64,000 bases of DNA from an uncultured Erythrobacter sp. (GTDB lineage: Bacteria; Pseudomonadota; Alphaproteobacteria; Sphingomonadales; Sphingomonadaceae), in NCBI GenBank assembly GCA_947499095.1, contig CANMMR010000002.1, positions 310,001 to 374,000 on the forward strand. The letters run 5' to 3'. Under the pieces are notes generated by a model, which saw nothing but the letters and a program-made list of their open reading frames with translations, was not told the DNA's origin and did no database searches. The position numbers and the translations under genes are program-made. Shown here piece after piece: positions 49,279-58,118 of the stretch (its first letter is position 1; the number at the start of each line of letters is the position of its first letter).

Positions 49279-50336
49279 GCGAGACGCAGACCAAGGACGT
49301 GCCCGAAAAGGTGCAGGACGCGGAGCGCCGCCTCAACATGATCGAGGCGATCAACGATGCGCTCGATGTATCGATGGCAAAGGATCCCGATGTCGTCGTG
49401 ATGGGCGAAGATGTCGGTTATTTTGGCGGGGTTTTCCGCTGCACCGCGGGATTGCAGGACAAATATGGCAAGACTCGCGTCTTCGACACCCCGATCTCCG
49501 AGTGCGGCATCATTGCAGTGGCGGTGGGCATGGGCGCTTATGGGTTGCGACCGGTACCGGAAATCCAGTTTGCCGACTATATCTATCCCGGCCTCGACCA
49601 ACTGATCTCCGAGGCTGCGCGGCTGCGCTATCGCTCGGCAGGTGAATATGTCGCCCCGATGACCGTGCGCTCACCCTTCGGTGGCGGCATCTTCGGCGGC
49701 CAAACCCATAGCCAGAGCCCCGAAGCAATCTTCACCCATGTTTCGGGCCTCAAGACGGTTATTCCGTCCACGCCCTACGACGCCAAGGGCCTGCTGATCA
49801 GCGCGATCGAAGACAACGACCCGGTCATCTTCTTCGAGCCGAAGCGCATCTATAACGGGCCGTTCTCCGGCTATTACGACAAGCCGGCACAGCCGTGGAA
49901 GCGGTTCGACGAAAGCGTCGTGCCGGAGGGGCATTACAGCATCCCGCTCGGCAAGGCGCGGCGCGTGACCGAAGGCGATCGCGTCACGATCCTCGCCTAT
50001 GGCACCATGGTCCATGTGGTCGAAGAAGTGTGCAAGCAGAAGGGCGTCGAAGCCGACATTCTCGACCTGCGCACGCTCGTCCCGCTCGACATCGAGGCGA
50101 TCGAGGCATCGGTCGAGCGCACCGGTCGCTGCCTGATCGTCCATGAGGCCACTCGTACCAGCGGGTTCGGTGCGGAACTTTCCGCGCTGGTGACCGAACG
50201 GTGCTTCTACCACCTCGAAGCGCCGGTCGAGCGCGTGACCGGTTTCGACACCCCGTATCCCCACAGCCTCGAATGGGCATATTTCCCGGGCCCGATCCGT
50301 ATCGGCGAGGCCCTCGACAAGATTCTGGCGGAGTAA
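49275..50336 (+). CDS. bkdA2: branched-chain 2-oxoacid dehydrogenase E1 beta subunit
   Basis: The 353-residue subunit has the conserved MGEDVGYFGGVFR, DTPISECGIIAVAVGMG and EIQFADYIYPGLDQL segments and the C-terminal transketolase domain (VTILAYGTMVHVV, DLRTLVPLD). It pairs with the alpha subunit encoded upstream. The ATG overlaps the alpha-gene stop, so expression is coupled. The first 20 residues are an extra polar extension. The E2 gene begins five bases after its stop. Confidence 0.95.
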   Translation: MSETQTKDVPEKVQDAERRLNMIEAINDALDVSMAKDPDVVVMGEDVGYFGGVFRCTAGLQDKYGKTRVFDTPISECGIIAVAVGMGAYGLRPVPEIQFADYIYPGLDQLISEAARLRYRSAGEYVAPMTVRSPFGGGIFGGQTHSQSPEAIFTHVSGLKTVIPSTPYDAKGLLISAIEDNDPVIFFEPKRIYNGPFSGYYDKPAQPWKRFDESVVPEGHYSIPLGKARRVTEGDRVTILAYGTMVHVVEEVCKQKGVEADILDLRTLVPLDIEAIEASVERTGRCLIVHEATRTSGFGAELSALVTERCFYHLEAPVERVTGFDTPYPHSLEWAYFPGPIRIGEALDKILAE

Positions 50337-50341
50337 CCGCA

Positions 50342-51655
50342 ATGGCGAAGTTCACATTCAATATGCCCGACATCGGCGAAGGCATCGCCGAAGCGGAAAT
50401 CGTGCAATGGCACAAGCAGGTCGGCGACACGGTCCAGGAAGACGAAGAATTCGTCGACATGATGACCGACAAGGCGACCGTGCCGATGGAAAGTCCGGTC
50501 AACGGCAAGATCCTGGAGATCGCCGGCGGCGAAGGCGACATGGTCTCGATCGGCTCGATGCTGGTCGTAATCGAGGTCGAGGGTGAAGTGCCCGACGAGG
50601 TCGCCGAAGAAAACGAGGCGGCGGCCGAGGCCACGCCGGCACCTGCGCCGAAGGACGAAGAGGTCGAAGAGCGGATCGAGGTCGAGAACCCGGACCCCTC
50701 CGATGCAGACGATGCGATGGCGGCCGATCCGAGCCCACCGCCTGCTCCGTCGCCGACGCCCGCTCCTGCGCCGGAGGCCACAGCGGATACTAAGGTTCTC
50801 GCCACTCCCGCGGTGCGCAAGCGCGCCAAGGATCTCGGCGTCGATCTGGCGCAGGTGAAGCCTGCCGAAGACGGCCGCATTCGCCACGGCGATCTCGACC
50901 AGTTCCTGTCTTACAATTCGGGCTATGGCTCGGCTGCGCCCACGCGAGAGGACGAGGAAAAGAAGGTCATCGGCATGCGTCGCCGCATCGCCGAGAACAT
51001 GGCTGCATCGAAGCGCAACATTCCGCACTTCTCCTATGTGGAGGAGGTCGACGTTACGGACCTCGAGGAGTTGCGCGCCCAGCTCAACGCCAATCGCGGC
51101 GACAAGCCGAAGCTGACGATCCTGCCGATGCTGATCACCGCGATCTGCAAGACGCTGCCCGACTTTCCGATGATCAATGCGCGGTATGACGACGAGGCCG
51201 GCGTAGTCACGCGTTACGGCGCCGTACACATGGGCATGGCCGCTCAGACCGACGCGGGTCTGATGGTGCCGGTCATCAAGAATGCGCAAGCCCAGAACCT
51301 GTGGCAGCTTGCAAACGAGATTTCCCGCCTCGCCGATGCAGCGCGGAACGGAACCGCCAAGAGCGAAGAAATGCAAGGCGGCACTTTGACCGTCACGTCG
51401 CTCGGTCCGCTCGGCGGCGTGGCCACGACACCGGTCATCAATCGCCCTGAGGTCGCGATCATCGGGCCGAACCGCATTATCGAACGGCCGATGTACGTCA
51501 CCGGCAGCGATGGTGCGGAGCGGATCGAGAAGCGAAAGCTGATGAATATCTCAATCAGTTGCGATCACCGCGTCGTCGATGGTTGGGATGCGGCGAGCTT
51601 CGTCCAGGCCCTGAAGAAGCTGCTCGAAGCACCGGCCCTGATCCTCGTCAGCTAG
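50342..51655 (+). CDS. bkdB: branched-chain 2-oxoacid dehydrogenase E2 (dihydrolipoyl acyltransferase)
   Basis: The 437-residue core enzyme has one lipoyl domain (lipoylated Lys44 in MTDKATVPME), a long acidic and then Pro-Ala-rich linker (about 90-150), an E1/E3-binding domain (ATPAVRKRAKDLGVDL) and a catalytic domain ending with CDHRVVDGWD (His and Asp of the acyltransferase site). It transfers acyl groups from E1 to CoA. GGAG overlapping the E1 beta stop serves as ribosome site. No E3 gene follows, so lipoamide dehydrogenase must come from elsewhere. Confidence 0.95.
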   Translation: MAKFTFNMPDIGEGIAEAEIVQWHKQVGDTVQEDEEFVDMMTDKATVPMESPVNGKILEIAGGEGDMVSIGSMLVVIEVEGEVPDEVAEENEAAAEATPAPAPKDEEVEERIEVENPDPSDADDAMAADPSPPPAPSPTPAPAPEATADTKVLATPAVRKRAKDLGVDLAQVKPAEDGRIRHGDLDQFLSYNSGYGSAAPTREDEEKKVIGMRRRIAENMAASKRNIPHFSYVEEVDVTDLEELRAQLNANRGDKPKLTILPMLITAICKTLPDFPMINARYDDEAGVVTRYGAVHMGMAAQTDAGLMVPVIKNAQAQNLWQLANEISRLADAARNGTAKSEEMQGGTLTVTSLGPLGGVATTPVINRPEVAIIGPNRIIERPMYVTGSDGAERIEKRKLMNISISCDHRVVDGWDAASFVQALKKLLEAPALILVS

Positions 51656-51667
51656 GCGGCCTGCGCC

Positions 51668-51784
51668 TTATGGTGCCGTAACGGGCGGATAGGCCTGCGT
51701 GTGGATATCCAGCGCCGATTGCGCTGCCAGCGCCCCGCCTGCGAGCATGGTGAGCGGCACGACCAGAAACGCTGTTCTCAGCAT
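51668..51784 (-). CDS. very small predicted exported peptide (38 aa)
   Basis: The 38-residue frame begins MLRTAFLVVPLTMLAGGALAAQ, a good signal peptide with an ALAA cleavage site, leaving a 17-residue polar tail (SALDIHTQAYPPVTAP). GGGGA precedes the ATG at 51784. The frame runs open further upstream, but that part is not signal-like. Nothing is recognised in the mature part. It stands between the bkd operon (convergent) and tRNA-Asp. It could be a real secreted peptide or a chance frame. Confidence 0.45.
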   Translation of the reverse strand: MLRTAFLVVPLTMLAGGALAAQSALDIHTQAYPPVTAP

Positions 51785-51961
51785 TGCGAATCCCCGTTCC
51801 CCACGCGGATCACGATGGGGGGGCGATGGTCGCTGCGATTGGTTAATTTCGGGTAAAAACCGGTCACTTTCGGCAGCTGCAAAAAAAGGACAAAAAAGCG
51901 TGGCGATCTGCATTGACAGGAATCGGAGCCTGCCCTAACTGCGCGGCTCCCAAGTGGCTAC

Positions 51962-52038
51962 GCGGGTGTAGCTCAGTTGGTTAGAGTGTCGGCCTGTCAC
52001 GCCGAAGGTCGCGGGTTCGAGTCCCGTCACTCGCGCCA
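51962..52038 (+). tRNA. tRNA-Asp (anticodon GTC)
   Basis: The acceptor stem GCGGGTG/CACTCGC (with a G-T pair), the D-arm GCTCAGTTGGTTAGAG, the anticodon loop CTGTCAC (GTC), the T-arm GCGGGTTCGAGTCCCGT, discriminator G and an encoded CCA give a complete cloverleaf. Confidence 0.97.
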
Positions 52039-52051
52039 CTTGGGGATTTCC

Positions 52052-52834
52052 TTACGATTGATGGCTCGTACAATAGTAGGCGGTTCGCCCGCCTACTTTG
52101 GCCGTCGCGATCTCGCCCCCGCAGCGTCGACATTCGGCGCCCTTGTCACGGTGCCGGATCAGCCATTTGCGCGGCAGTTGCGAATAGTGCGCTTCCGTAT
52201 CGACGACGCCGTGCAGGATACGGCGCATCGCGGTGTGCATCGCGCCTAGAGTCGCGTCGTCGAGCGTATTGGCGCGCGTTTCCGGATTGATCTCGGTCTG
52301 GAACAGGATTTCGTCGGACCACAGATTTCCGATCCCGGCCATTCGCTCCTGCTTCATCAGCGCCGACTTGATCGCGCTGCGCGTGCTGCCGAACGCTTCG
52401 ACGAACTCCCCCTTGGCGATGTCGAGCGCATCGGGGCCGAGCTTCTCGCGTGCGATATAGCTGTCCACGTCATCGATGATCCGGACATGGCCGAGCTTGC
52501 GGGGGCACCGAAAGGCGAGGCGGCGGTCGCCTTCGAAGGATATCACGAACTTCGTGTACTTCGGCGCCTCATCGGGTTCATCGAACGGCACGAGCTTGCC
52601 GGTCATGCCCAGATGCACCGCGACCCAGGGACCGGTCTTCGATCCGGCGAAGATGTTCTTTCCGTGGCGCCGGGTCTGCGTGAACTGATGGCCGACCAGT
52701 CGCTGGCGCGCGTTGTCGCCGGGAAGTTCGATGTAGTCGGTATCGCTCCCCAACTCGACGGCTTCAATCGTGCGGTTGAGACACTCGCGCTCGAGGGTGA
52801 GGCGTTGCGCTTCGTTCTCTGGTAGTTCCGGCAT
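52052..52834 (-). CDS. Fpg/Nei-family DNA glycosylase with variant zinc finger
   Basis: The 260-residue protein begins MPELPENEAQ, giving the catalytic Pro2 and Glu3 of formamidopyrimidine-DNA glycosylases, and has the helix-two-turn-helix KQERMAGIGNLWSDEILFQTEINP. The C-terminal zinc finger reads Cys235, Cys238, Cys255, His258, where MutM has a fourth cysteine. The MPELPEVE consensus is altered to PENE. It should excise oxidised purines or pyrimidines, but the departures suggest a side branch of the family rather than the standard mutM. It ends 13 bases from tRNA-Asp. Confidence 0.85.
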   Translation of the reverse strand: MPELPENEAQRLTLERECLNRTIEAVELGSDTDYIELPGDNARQRLVGHQFTQTRRHGKNIFAGSKTGPWVAVHLGMTGKLVPFDEPDEAPKYTKFVISFEGDRRLAFRCPRKLGHVRIIDDVDSYIAREKLGPDALDIAKGEFVEAFGSTRSAIKSALMKQERMAGIGNLWSDEILFQTEINPETRANTLDDATLGAMHTAMRRILHGVVDTEAHYSQLPRKWLIRHRDKGAECRRCGGEIATAKVGGRTAYYCTSHQS

Positions 52835-52867
52835 GGCAATCGAACGGGACCCCGACCGGACCGTTCC

Positions 52868-54304
52868 TCAGCCCCGCTCTGCCAGCTGGCGCAAGTTCGC
52901 CTCGTGCTCGGCACGGTCGATCTTGTAGCGTGAAATGCAATAGAGCCCTGCCAGCCACAGGACGAGCAGCGATGGCGCATAGCCTGCGCCTAATGCCCAC
53001 AGGGTATCTTCGGACACACTGCTCGGCTCTGCACCTTCCGGGAAGGGGATAGCGGATAGGATGACGCCGGCAGCCAATACGCCGAGACCTTGTGTGGTCT
53101 TGCGGGTGAAGGTGATCGCTGCATAATAAACGCCCTCGCTGCGCCGACCGGTCTTCAGTTGGTTCGCCTCCACCAGATCGGCGATCATCGAGTAGGCGAC
53201 GGCCGAAACCGCGATGATCAGCGCTAGGTCGATCACGTTGATGGCCAGCACCAGCGGAAAGAGCAGCGGATCGCCGTTTTCGGGCATGGCCCCGTTCAGT
53301 CGCAGCAACACGGGCGCGGGCTGGATCGTGAAGGCCAGCAGGCCCAACACGATCGTGGCTTTCTTCTTCCCCAATTTCCGGGTCGACCAAGGCGCAAGAA
53401 GGAAGCCGAACAGTGCGGAGAAAAAGACCGAGCAGGTCCAGAGGAAGATCTGGAACTCGCTGAAGCCCCAGAAATAATTCAGGATCAGGAAGGACAGCGA
53501 TGCGGCCAAGCCGGTCGCCACGGAGAAGAACACCATCGCCAGGAAAAGCGCGATTAAGCTGCGTTCGCTCAAAGTTTCGATCATTTCGCGGAAGATGCGG
53601 CGGACGCTGTAGCGTTCGCCGGTAGCGACTGGGCGGTGGAGATGCGGAATGCGATGATGGGTGCCGAGAGCGGAGACCATGATGGCGAGGAAAATCGTGA
53701 CGCTTCCAATGATGCCATAGGTCACGAAGGCCTCGGGATCGCGCATTCCAAGCGGCCCGGCGAGCAGCACGCCGAACATGATTACGCTCATGATATTGCC
53801 GCCCGCCCAGCCGAAGAACAGGCGGTAGGATTGCAGGCTGGTGCGCTCGTCGTAATCGGCTGCGAGTTCGGGGATTAGCGAGGTGCTGGGCGTCTCATAG
53901 AAGGTTATAAAAGTCCGGATAAGGATCGCGATGACCGTGAGGTAGAGGAACAATCCGGTCTGCCCCCAGTCGGGCGGGTTCCAGAGCAGGAAATAACTGA
54001 GCGCCACCGGAACGGCAGCGGCATACATAAACGGGTGGCGGCGACCCCAACGGCTACGGAAATTGTGCGACCAATAGCCTACCAGTGGATCGGACAGGGC
54101 ATCGAACACCAGTGCGATGAGGATAGCTAGGCCGACCAGCCCAGGCTCCAGACCGATCACCGTGCCGTAGAACAGCAGCAGGAAATAATCGAAACCGTTG
54201 TTTTTGATCCCAAAAGCCGCCGCCCCGAACCCATGAGCGAGCTTCAGCCCGACCGACGGTTTCTCGGTTACGGGCAAGCCAGCGCCGCCACTTTGTGTTG
54301 CCAT
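52868..54304 (-). CDS. GPH-type (MelB-like) major facilitator transporter
   Basis: The 478-residue protein has about twelve hydrophobic helices and the family-defining cytoplasmic loop DALSDPLVGYWSHNFRSRWGRRHPF. The GPH family imports sugars and glycosides with sodium or protons; this sphingomonad group has unknown substrates. A second conserved part is SYRLFFGWAGGNIMSV. The ATG at 54304, preceded by GGGAGAG, is preferred to a frame open 15 codons further. It shares strand and direction with the DUF2842-like gene upstream. Confidence 0.88.
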   Translation of the reverse strand: MATQSGGAGLPVTEKPSVGLKLAHGFGAAAFGIKNNGFDYFLLLFYGTVIGLEPGLVGLAILIALVFDALSDPLVGYWSHNFRSRWGRRHPFMYAAAVPVALSYFLLWNPPDWGQTGLFLYLTVIAILIRTFITFYETPSTSLIPELAADYDERTSLQSYRLFFGWAGGNIMSVIMFGVLLAGPLGMRDPEAFVTYGIIGSVTIFLAIMVSALGTHHRIPHLHRPVATGERYSVRRIFREMIETLSERSLIALFLAMVFFSVATGLAASLSFLILNYFWGFSEFQIFLWTCSVFFSALFGFLLAPWSTRKLGKKKATIVLGLLAFTIQPAPVLLRLNGAMPENGDPLLFPLVLAINVIDLALIIAVSAVAYSMIADLVEANQLKTGRRSEGVYYAAITFTRKTTQGLGVLAAGVILSAIPFPEGAEPSSVSEDTLWALGAGYAPSLLVLWLAGLYCISRYKIDRAEHEANLRQLAERG

Positions 54305-54349
54305 GTCTCTCCCGCAGGAGAGGCTAGGGCAGCGAATGATGCTTGGCAA

Positions 54350-54565
54350 TCAGCCCCAGCGCCCGGTCTCCATCCAGATCAGGAAGCGCCGCAGCGGCAG
54401 CAGCCAGACGAGGCCGAGGAAGAGATACACCGCCGTCTGCGCCAGCGCGTGCCATCCGCCGATCAGCTGGGGCACATAGCGTGCAATGACGATGCCGTAG
54501 ACCAACAGCGCGGCGAGCAGGCCCAGCAGGCCGACGGGTATCCGCCAGGTCGGTTCGTCTCTCAT
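54350..54565 (-). CDS. DUF2842-like small membrane protein (71 aa)
   Basis: This 71-residue protein has two membrane helices (about 9-30 and 38-58) with the pattern WRIPVGLLGLLAALLVYG ... PLRRFLIWMETGRWG found in the DUF2842 family of alphaproteobacteria, of unknown function. The WMETGRWG ending is characteristic. The ATG at 54565 is ten bases after the end of the cyclo-ligase gene on the same strand, suggesting co-transcription. The longer open frame upstream overlaps that gene and is not real. Confidence 0.78.
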   Translation of the reverse strand: MRDEPTWRIPVGLLGLLAALLVYGIVIARYVPQLIGGWHALAQTAVYLFLGLVWLLPLRRFLIWMETGRWG

Positions 54566-54575
54566 CGGTGAGCTC

Positions 54576-55181
54576 TCATGCGAACGGTCCGTAAAAGCGG
54601 GTGGGCGTGACCACGGCTTGCAGGCGCCTATCGTGTGCTTCCACCGGGAGCTGGTCGCACTTTTGGCAGTCCCAAGCCATTCCGATCGCGATTGTTTGCG
54701 GATGGGCTTCCAGCCAGCGATCGTAATGCCCGCCACCCTGTCCGAGCCGCTCGCCGCTATCGGTAAAACCGACAAGGGGAACCAGCAAAATATCAGGCTG
54801 CATTGAAGGTGCCTCTGGCGAAGGCTGCATCAGCCCGAAAGGGCCTTCTTCCAAGTCCTCCCCCTCGAAGGGATCGGCAAAGCGCGCGAACTCCATCGGT
54901 GCGCCGCCACCGGCTAAGCGGGGCAGGGCGAGCTCGTGACAGTGCTCGAGAAAGAACTTCGCGTAGGACGTAGCAGGCGCCTCATACGCATTCTCGCGGT
55001 ACAGACCGATCACCGCGCCGCTAGGTACAAGCTCCAGCAGTGGAGTCGGCGGGCGGTGGAAGACGAGCGCGCGCATGCTGTCCGGCAACGCCTCGACATG
55101 CGCTTTGCGCGTGGCGCGGAGATCTTGGCGCAGGTCTTCCTTCGTTTGGAGTGTCACGCTTTGGAGGCTTCCTGTCTGCAA
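54576..55181 (-). CDS. 5-formyltetrahydrofolate cyclo-ligase
   Basis: The 201-residue enzyme converts 5-formyl-THF to 5,10-methenyl-THF using ATP. The glycine-rich substrate motif GERLGQGGGHYDRWL and the basic N-terminal KEDLRQDLRATRK are diagnostic. The ATG at 55181 or a GTG at 55157 could be the start; the latter gives a more usual N-terminus. It lies directly downstream of the 6S RNA, the order seen in many proteobacteria, so part of its transcript probably arises by read-through from the 6S promoter. Confidence 0.92.
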   Translation of the reverse strand: MQTGSLQSVTLQTKEDLRQDLRATRKAHVEALPDSMRALVFHRPPTPLLELVPSGAVIGLYRENAYEAPATSYAKFFLEHCHELALPRLAGGGAPMEFARFADPFEGEDLEEGPFGLMQPSPEAPSMQPDILLVPLVGFTDSGERLGQGGGHYDRWLEAHPQTIAIGMAWDCQKCDQLPVEAHDRRLQAVVTPTRFYGPFA

Positions 55182-55239
55182 TGGTGTGGCGGGACCACCA
55201 TGGGTCGTTACCTTGAAATCCTCTGACGCCTAAAACGTC

Positions 55240-55377
55240 AGGTGGGCGCCGTATACCCCGGTCCCCGGGTTCCGTTCCGAAGAACGCAGTGGCCCGTGTT
55301 CCAGGGCAGGGACAGCTCCCTAGGATTGCTTATAGCCTCAGGGATATTCATGCGGCTCGTGCCGAGCAGCCCCGCCA
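55240..55377 (-). ncRNA. ssrS: 6S RNA (approximate ends)
   Basis: This gene-free stretch between zapA and the cyclo-ligase gene is where 6S RNA lies in many proteobacteria. On the minus strand it folds as a long interrupted hairpin with an apical GTTC-TTCG-GAAC loop flanked by GAACACGGG and AACCCGGGG arms, and a TAAATA -10-like box lies at 55384-55389. A second small hairpin (TGACG/CGTCA) near 55222-55240 could end the transcript. Both ends are estimates. Confidence 0.75.
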
Positions 55378-55401
55378 CCATGCTATTTAGGGCGCGCGCC
55401 G

Positions 55402-55722
55402 TCAGCTCTCAAGGGTGGTGGCCGCATTCTCCAGCGCGCTGGCGATGCGTTCGAGCTGGGTAGCGAGCCGGGCGCTGTCGAAATCCGGAGCTGCTGGCGG
55501 AGGAGGCGGCGGTGGAGGAGCGCTCTGCGCCTCATGCAGCTCGTCGGCCAAAAGAAGGGCCGCAAACAGGAGGTTTTTCGCTTCCTGGTTGGAAAGATTG
55601 GCACCCATCGTGCTCAGCTTGTTGTCGATCACTCCGGCAAGACGCTCGATATGCGCTTCCTGACCATCTTGGCAGGCGACGGTGTAATTACGCCCGCCGA
55701 TTTTCAGCGTGACATCGCTCAT
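55402..55722 (-). CDS. zapA: cell-division protein ZapA
   Basis: The 106-residue protein begins with the ZapA globular head (VTLKIGGRNYTVACQDGQEAHIERLAGVID) and continues into a helical stalk (NLLFAALLLADELHEAQ). A run of eight prolines then precedes a last helix. ZapA bundles FtsZ filaments at mid-cell. The polyproline run is longer than I expect for the family and may be strain-variable. The start overlaps the stop of the small coiled-coil gene upstream. Confidence 0.92.
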   Translation of the reverse strand: MSDVTLKIGGRNYTVACQDGQEAHIERLAGVIDNKLSTMGANLSNQEAKNLLFAALLLADELHEAQSAPPPPPPPPAAPDFDSARLATQLERIASALENAATTLES

Positions 55723-55937
55723 TTCTCGAGGCTTTCGATCAGCGTATCGAGTTCGACAAGGCTGCTTCGGACCTGTTTGCGCAGGGCCTCGTGCCGCTGC
55801 GCGAGATCGCTATCGCCAGCATCGTCGTTCTCCGGCGCAGCGTTGCCGGAATGCCGCGAGAGCGCCGCCTGTGTTTCGATCCGGCTCAGCGCACGGTCGA
55901 TCCGGTCCATTGCTTGGGTGATGCGTTCTGCCGACAT
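55719..55937 (-). CDS. small helical protein encoded upstream of zapA (72 aa)
   Basis: The 72-residue protein is predicted to be almost wholly helical, with heptad-like spacing in AERITQAMDRIDRALSRIE and again in LRKQVRSSLVELDTLIESLE, joined by a short acidic linker. It overlaps zapA by four bases (ATGA), so the two are made together. A partner role in the Z-ring, as for small coiled-coil Zap proteins, is an inference from position. The ATG at 55937 is chosen; an ATG six codons upstream is possible. It is divergent from tkt. Confidence 0.78.
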   Translation of the reverse strand: MSAERITQAMDRIDRALSRIETQAALSRHSGNAAPENDDAGDSDLAQRHEALRKQVRSSLVELDTLIESLEK

Positions 55938-56111
55938 GATGTCCCGAATTACCAAGATTGCCGATTATAGGCAAAGGCTTGCAGCGTCCTGTTGATAAGT
56001 TGGGTCAGTCTGGGGGCGATTGTGTATGGCCCGGTAGCCGCCTTGACCTGCCGCCTCCCCTCCGCGATGGCTTCCGCGCGTCGAATCGGCCCTTTTCCGG
56101 AGAGCATCAGC

Positions 56112-58103
56112 ATGAGCCTTGAAACGTCCCGCATGGTCCAGATGGCCAACGCCATCCGGGCACTTTCGATGGATGCGGTGCAGGCGGCGAATTCGGGGCA
56201 TCCCGGCATGCCGATGGGTATGGCCGATGTCGCCACCGTTCTGTGGGGCGAATATCTGAAGCACGATCCCAAAACCCCTGACTGGGCCGACCGCGACCGG
56301 TTTGTGCTGTCCGCCGGTCATGGGTCCATGCTTATTTACGCGCTGCTCCACCTGTCGGGCTACGACGCGCCGACCATCGAAGACATTCGCAATTTCCGCC
56401 AGCTCGGCAGCCCCTGTGCAGGCCACCCGGAAAACTTCCTTCTCGCCGGAGTAGAATGCACCACCGGTCCGCTGGGGCAGGGCCTCGCGATGGCGGTCGG
56501 CATGGCGATCGCCGAGCGCAAGCTGAATGCAGATTTCGGAGACGATCTGGTCGATCACCGCACTTGGGTGATCGCGGGCGACGGTTGCCTGATGGAGGGC
56601 ATCAACCACGAGGCGATCGGGCTGGCGGGGCATCTCAAGCTCGGCCGGATGAATGTGCTGTGGGACGACAACAATATCACCATCGACGGGTCGACGGACC
56701 TTTCGACGAGCGAGAACATCAAGGCGCGCTACGAAGCGACCGGCTGGCACGTCGTAAGCTGCAACGGGCACGATTTCGATGACATCCGCCGTGCGATGGA
56801 TGAGGCGGTGGCAGACGAACGTCCCTCGCTGATCGCCTGCAGCACCGTGATCGGCAAGGGTGCTCCGAACAAGCAGGGCACCAGCGCAACCCACGGCGCG
56901 CCGCTGGGCGACGACGAGATCGCCGCCGCGCGCGACCTGCTGGGTTGGGATGCGAAACCCTTCGAAATCCCCGACCAGGTGCTGGCCGACTGGCGCTCGA
57001 CTTCCGAAAACGGGCAGAATGCCTATCGCAGCTGGCTCGATCGTCTTTCCAGCGATGGCCGTCGCGCGGAATTCGAGCGGCGCATGGCCGGCGATCTGCC
57101 CGAGAGCTTCAGCCTGGACGACTATATCGGCAAGCTCATCGCCGAGCCGCAGAAGGTCGCAACGCGCAAGGCCAGCGAGATGGCACTGGCGCAGATCAAC
57201 GGTCAGCTGACCGAGACCATGGGCGGCAGTGCCGACCTGACCGGCTCGAACAACACCAAGGCCGGGGGCATCGGCCCTTTCACCGCGGACGATTATTTGG
57301 GTCGCTATATCTATTACGGCATCCGCGAATTCGGCATGGCCGCCGCGATGAACGGCATGGCGCTGCATGGCGGCGTCATCCCCTATGGCGGCACATTTCT
57401 GGTATTCACCGACTATTGTCGCGGGGCGATCCGGCTCTCGGCGCTTCAGGAAGCGCGCGTGATCTACGTGATGACGCACGACAGCATCGGCCTTGGCGAA
57501 GATGGCCCGACGCACCAACCGATCGAGCATGTCCAGTCGCTGCGGATGATCCCGAACCTTTTGGTCATGCGGCCTGCCGATGCGGTCGAAACGGCCGAAT
57601 GCTGGGATATCGCCCTGCGCGAAAATGATCGGCCGACCGTGCTGGCGCTCAGCCGGCAGAACCTGCCGCAGGTTCGCAACACGCTGGACGAGACCGGCAT
57701 GTGCTCGAAGGGCGCTTATCGCCTCAAACAGGCAAACGCAGGGCGGCGCGTAATCCTGATCGCAACCGGTTCCGAAGTGCATGTCGCGCTGGAATGCGCC
57801 GAACAGCTGGAACAGCAGGGCATCGGTGCTGACGTCGTCTCGATGGTCTGCACCGAACTGTTCGACGAGCAGGACGAAAGCTACAAGGCCGACCTTCTGC
57901 CGAATGTCGATCCCGGCGAGATCCTGCGGGTCAGCATCGAGGCCGGCACGACCTTCGGGTGGGAGCGCTACACCATGGCCAATGGCCTCAACATCGGTAT
58001 CGACCGCTTCGGCGCCAGTGCGCCGGCGCCCGACCTGTTCGAGAAATTCGGCATCACCGCGGACGCGATCGTCCCGCAAATCATGAACAAATTGAACGGC
58101 TAA
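56112..58103 (+). CDS. tkt: transketolase
   Basis: The 663-residue enzyme moves two-carbon units in the pentose phosphate pathway. The thiamine-diphosphate motif GDGCLMEGINHEA ... WDDNN, the N-terminal NSGHPGMPMG and the pyrimidine-domain EFGMAAAMNGMALHGG are clear. The ATG at 56112 gives MSLETSRMVQMANAIRAL; 40 open codons further upstream lack similarity to the family. gap follows after 15 bases and pgk after that, forming a central-carbon operon. Confidence 0.96.
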   Translation: MSLETSRMVQMANAIRALSMDAVQAANSGHPGMPMGMADVATVLWGEYLKHDPKTPDWADRDRFVLSAGHGSMLIYALLHLSGYDAPTIEDIRNFRQLGSPCAGHPENFLLAGVECTTGPLGQGLAMAVGMAIAERKLNADFGDDLVDHRTWVIAGDGCLMEGINHEAIGLAGHLKLGRMNVLWDDNNITIDGSTDLSTSENIKARYEATGWHVVSCNGHDFDDIRRAMDEAVADERPSLIACSTVIGKGAPNKQGTSATHGAPLGDDEIAAARDLLGWDAKPFEIPDQVLADWRSTSENGQNAYRSWLDRLSSDGRRAEFERRMAGDLPESFSLDDYIGKLIAEPQKVATRKASEMALAQINGQLTETMGGSADLTGSNNTKAGGIGPFTADDYLGRYIYYGIREFGMAAAMNGMALHGGVIPYGGTFLVFTDYCRGAIRLSALQEARVIYVMTHDSIGLGEDGPTHQPIEHVQSLRMIPNLLVMRPADAVETAECWDIALRENDRPTVLALSRQNLPQVRNTLDETGMCSKGAYRLKQANAGRRVILIATGSEVHVALECAEQLEQQGIGADVVSMVCTELFDEQDESYKADLLPNVDPGEILRVSIEAGTTFGWERYTMANGLNIGIDRFGASAPAPDLFEKFGITADAIVPQIMNKLNG

Positions 58104-58118
58104 GCAGGAGTTTCTTTC

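Noticed and set aside
55500..55530. Polyproline run in zapA as a mobile or repeat element
   Set aside because: It is an in-frame run of proline codons within an intact gene and not a dispersed repeat.
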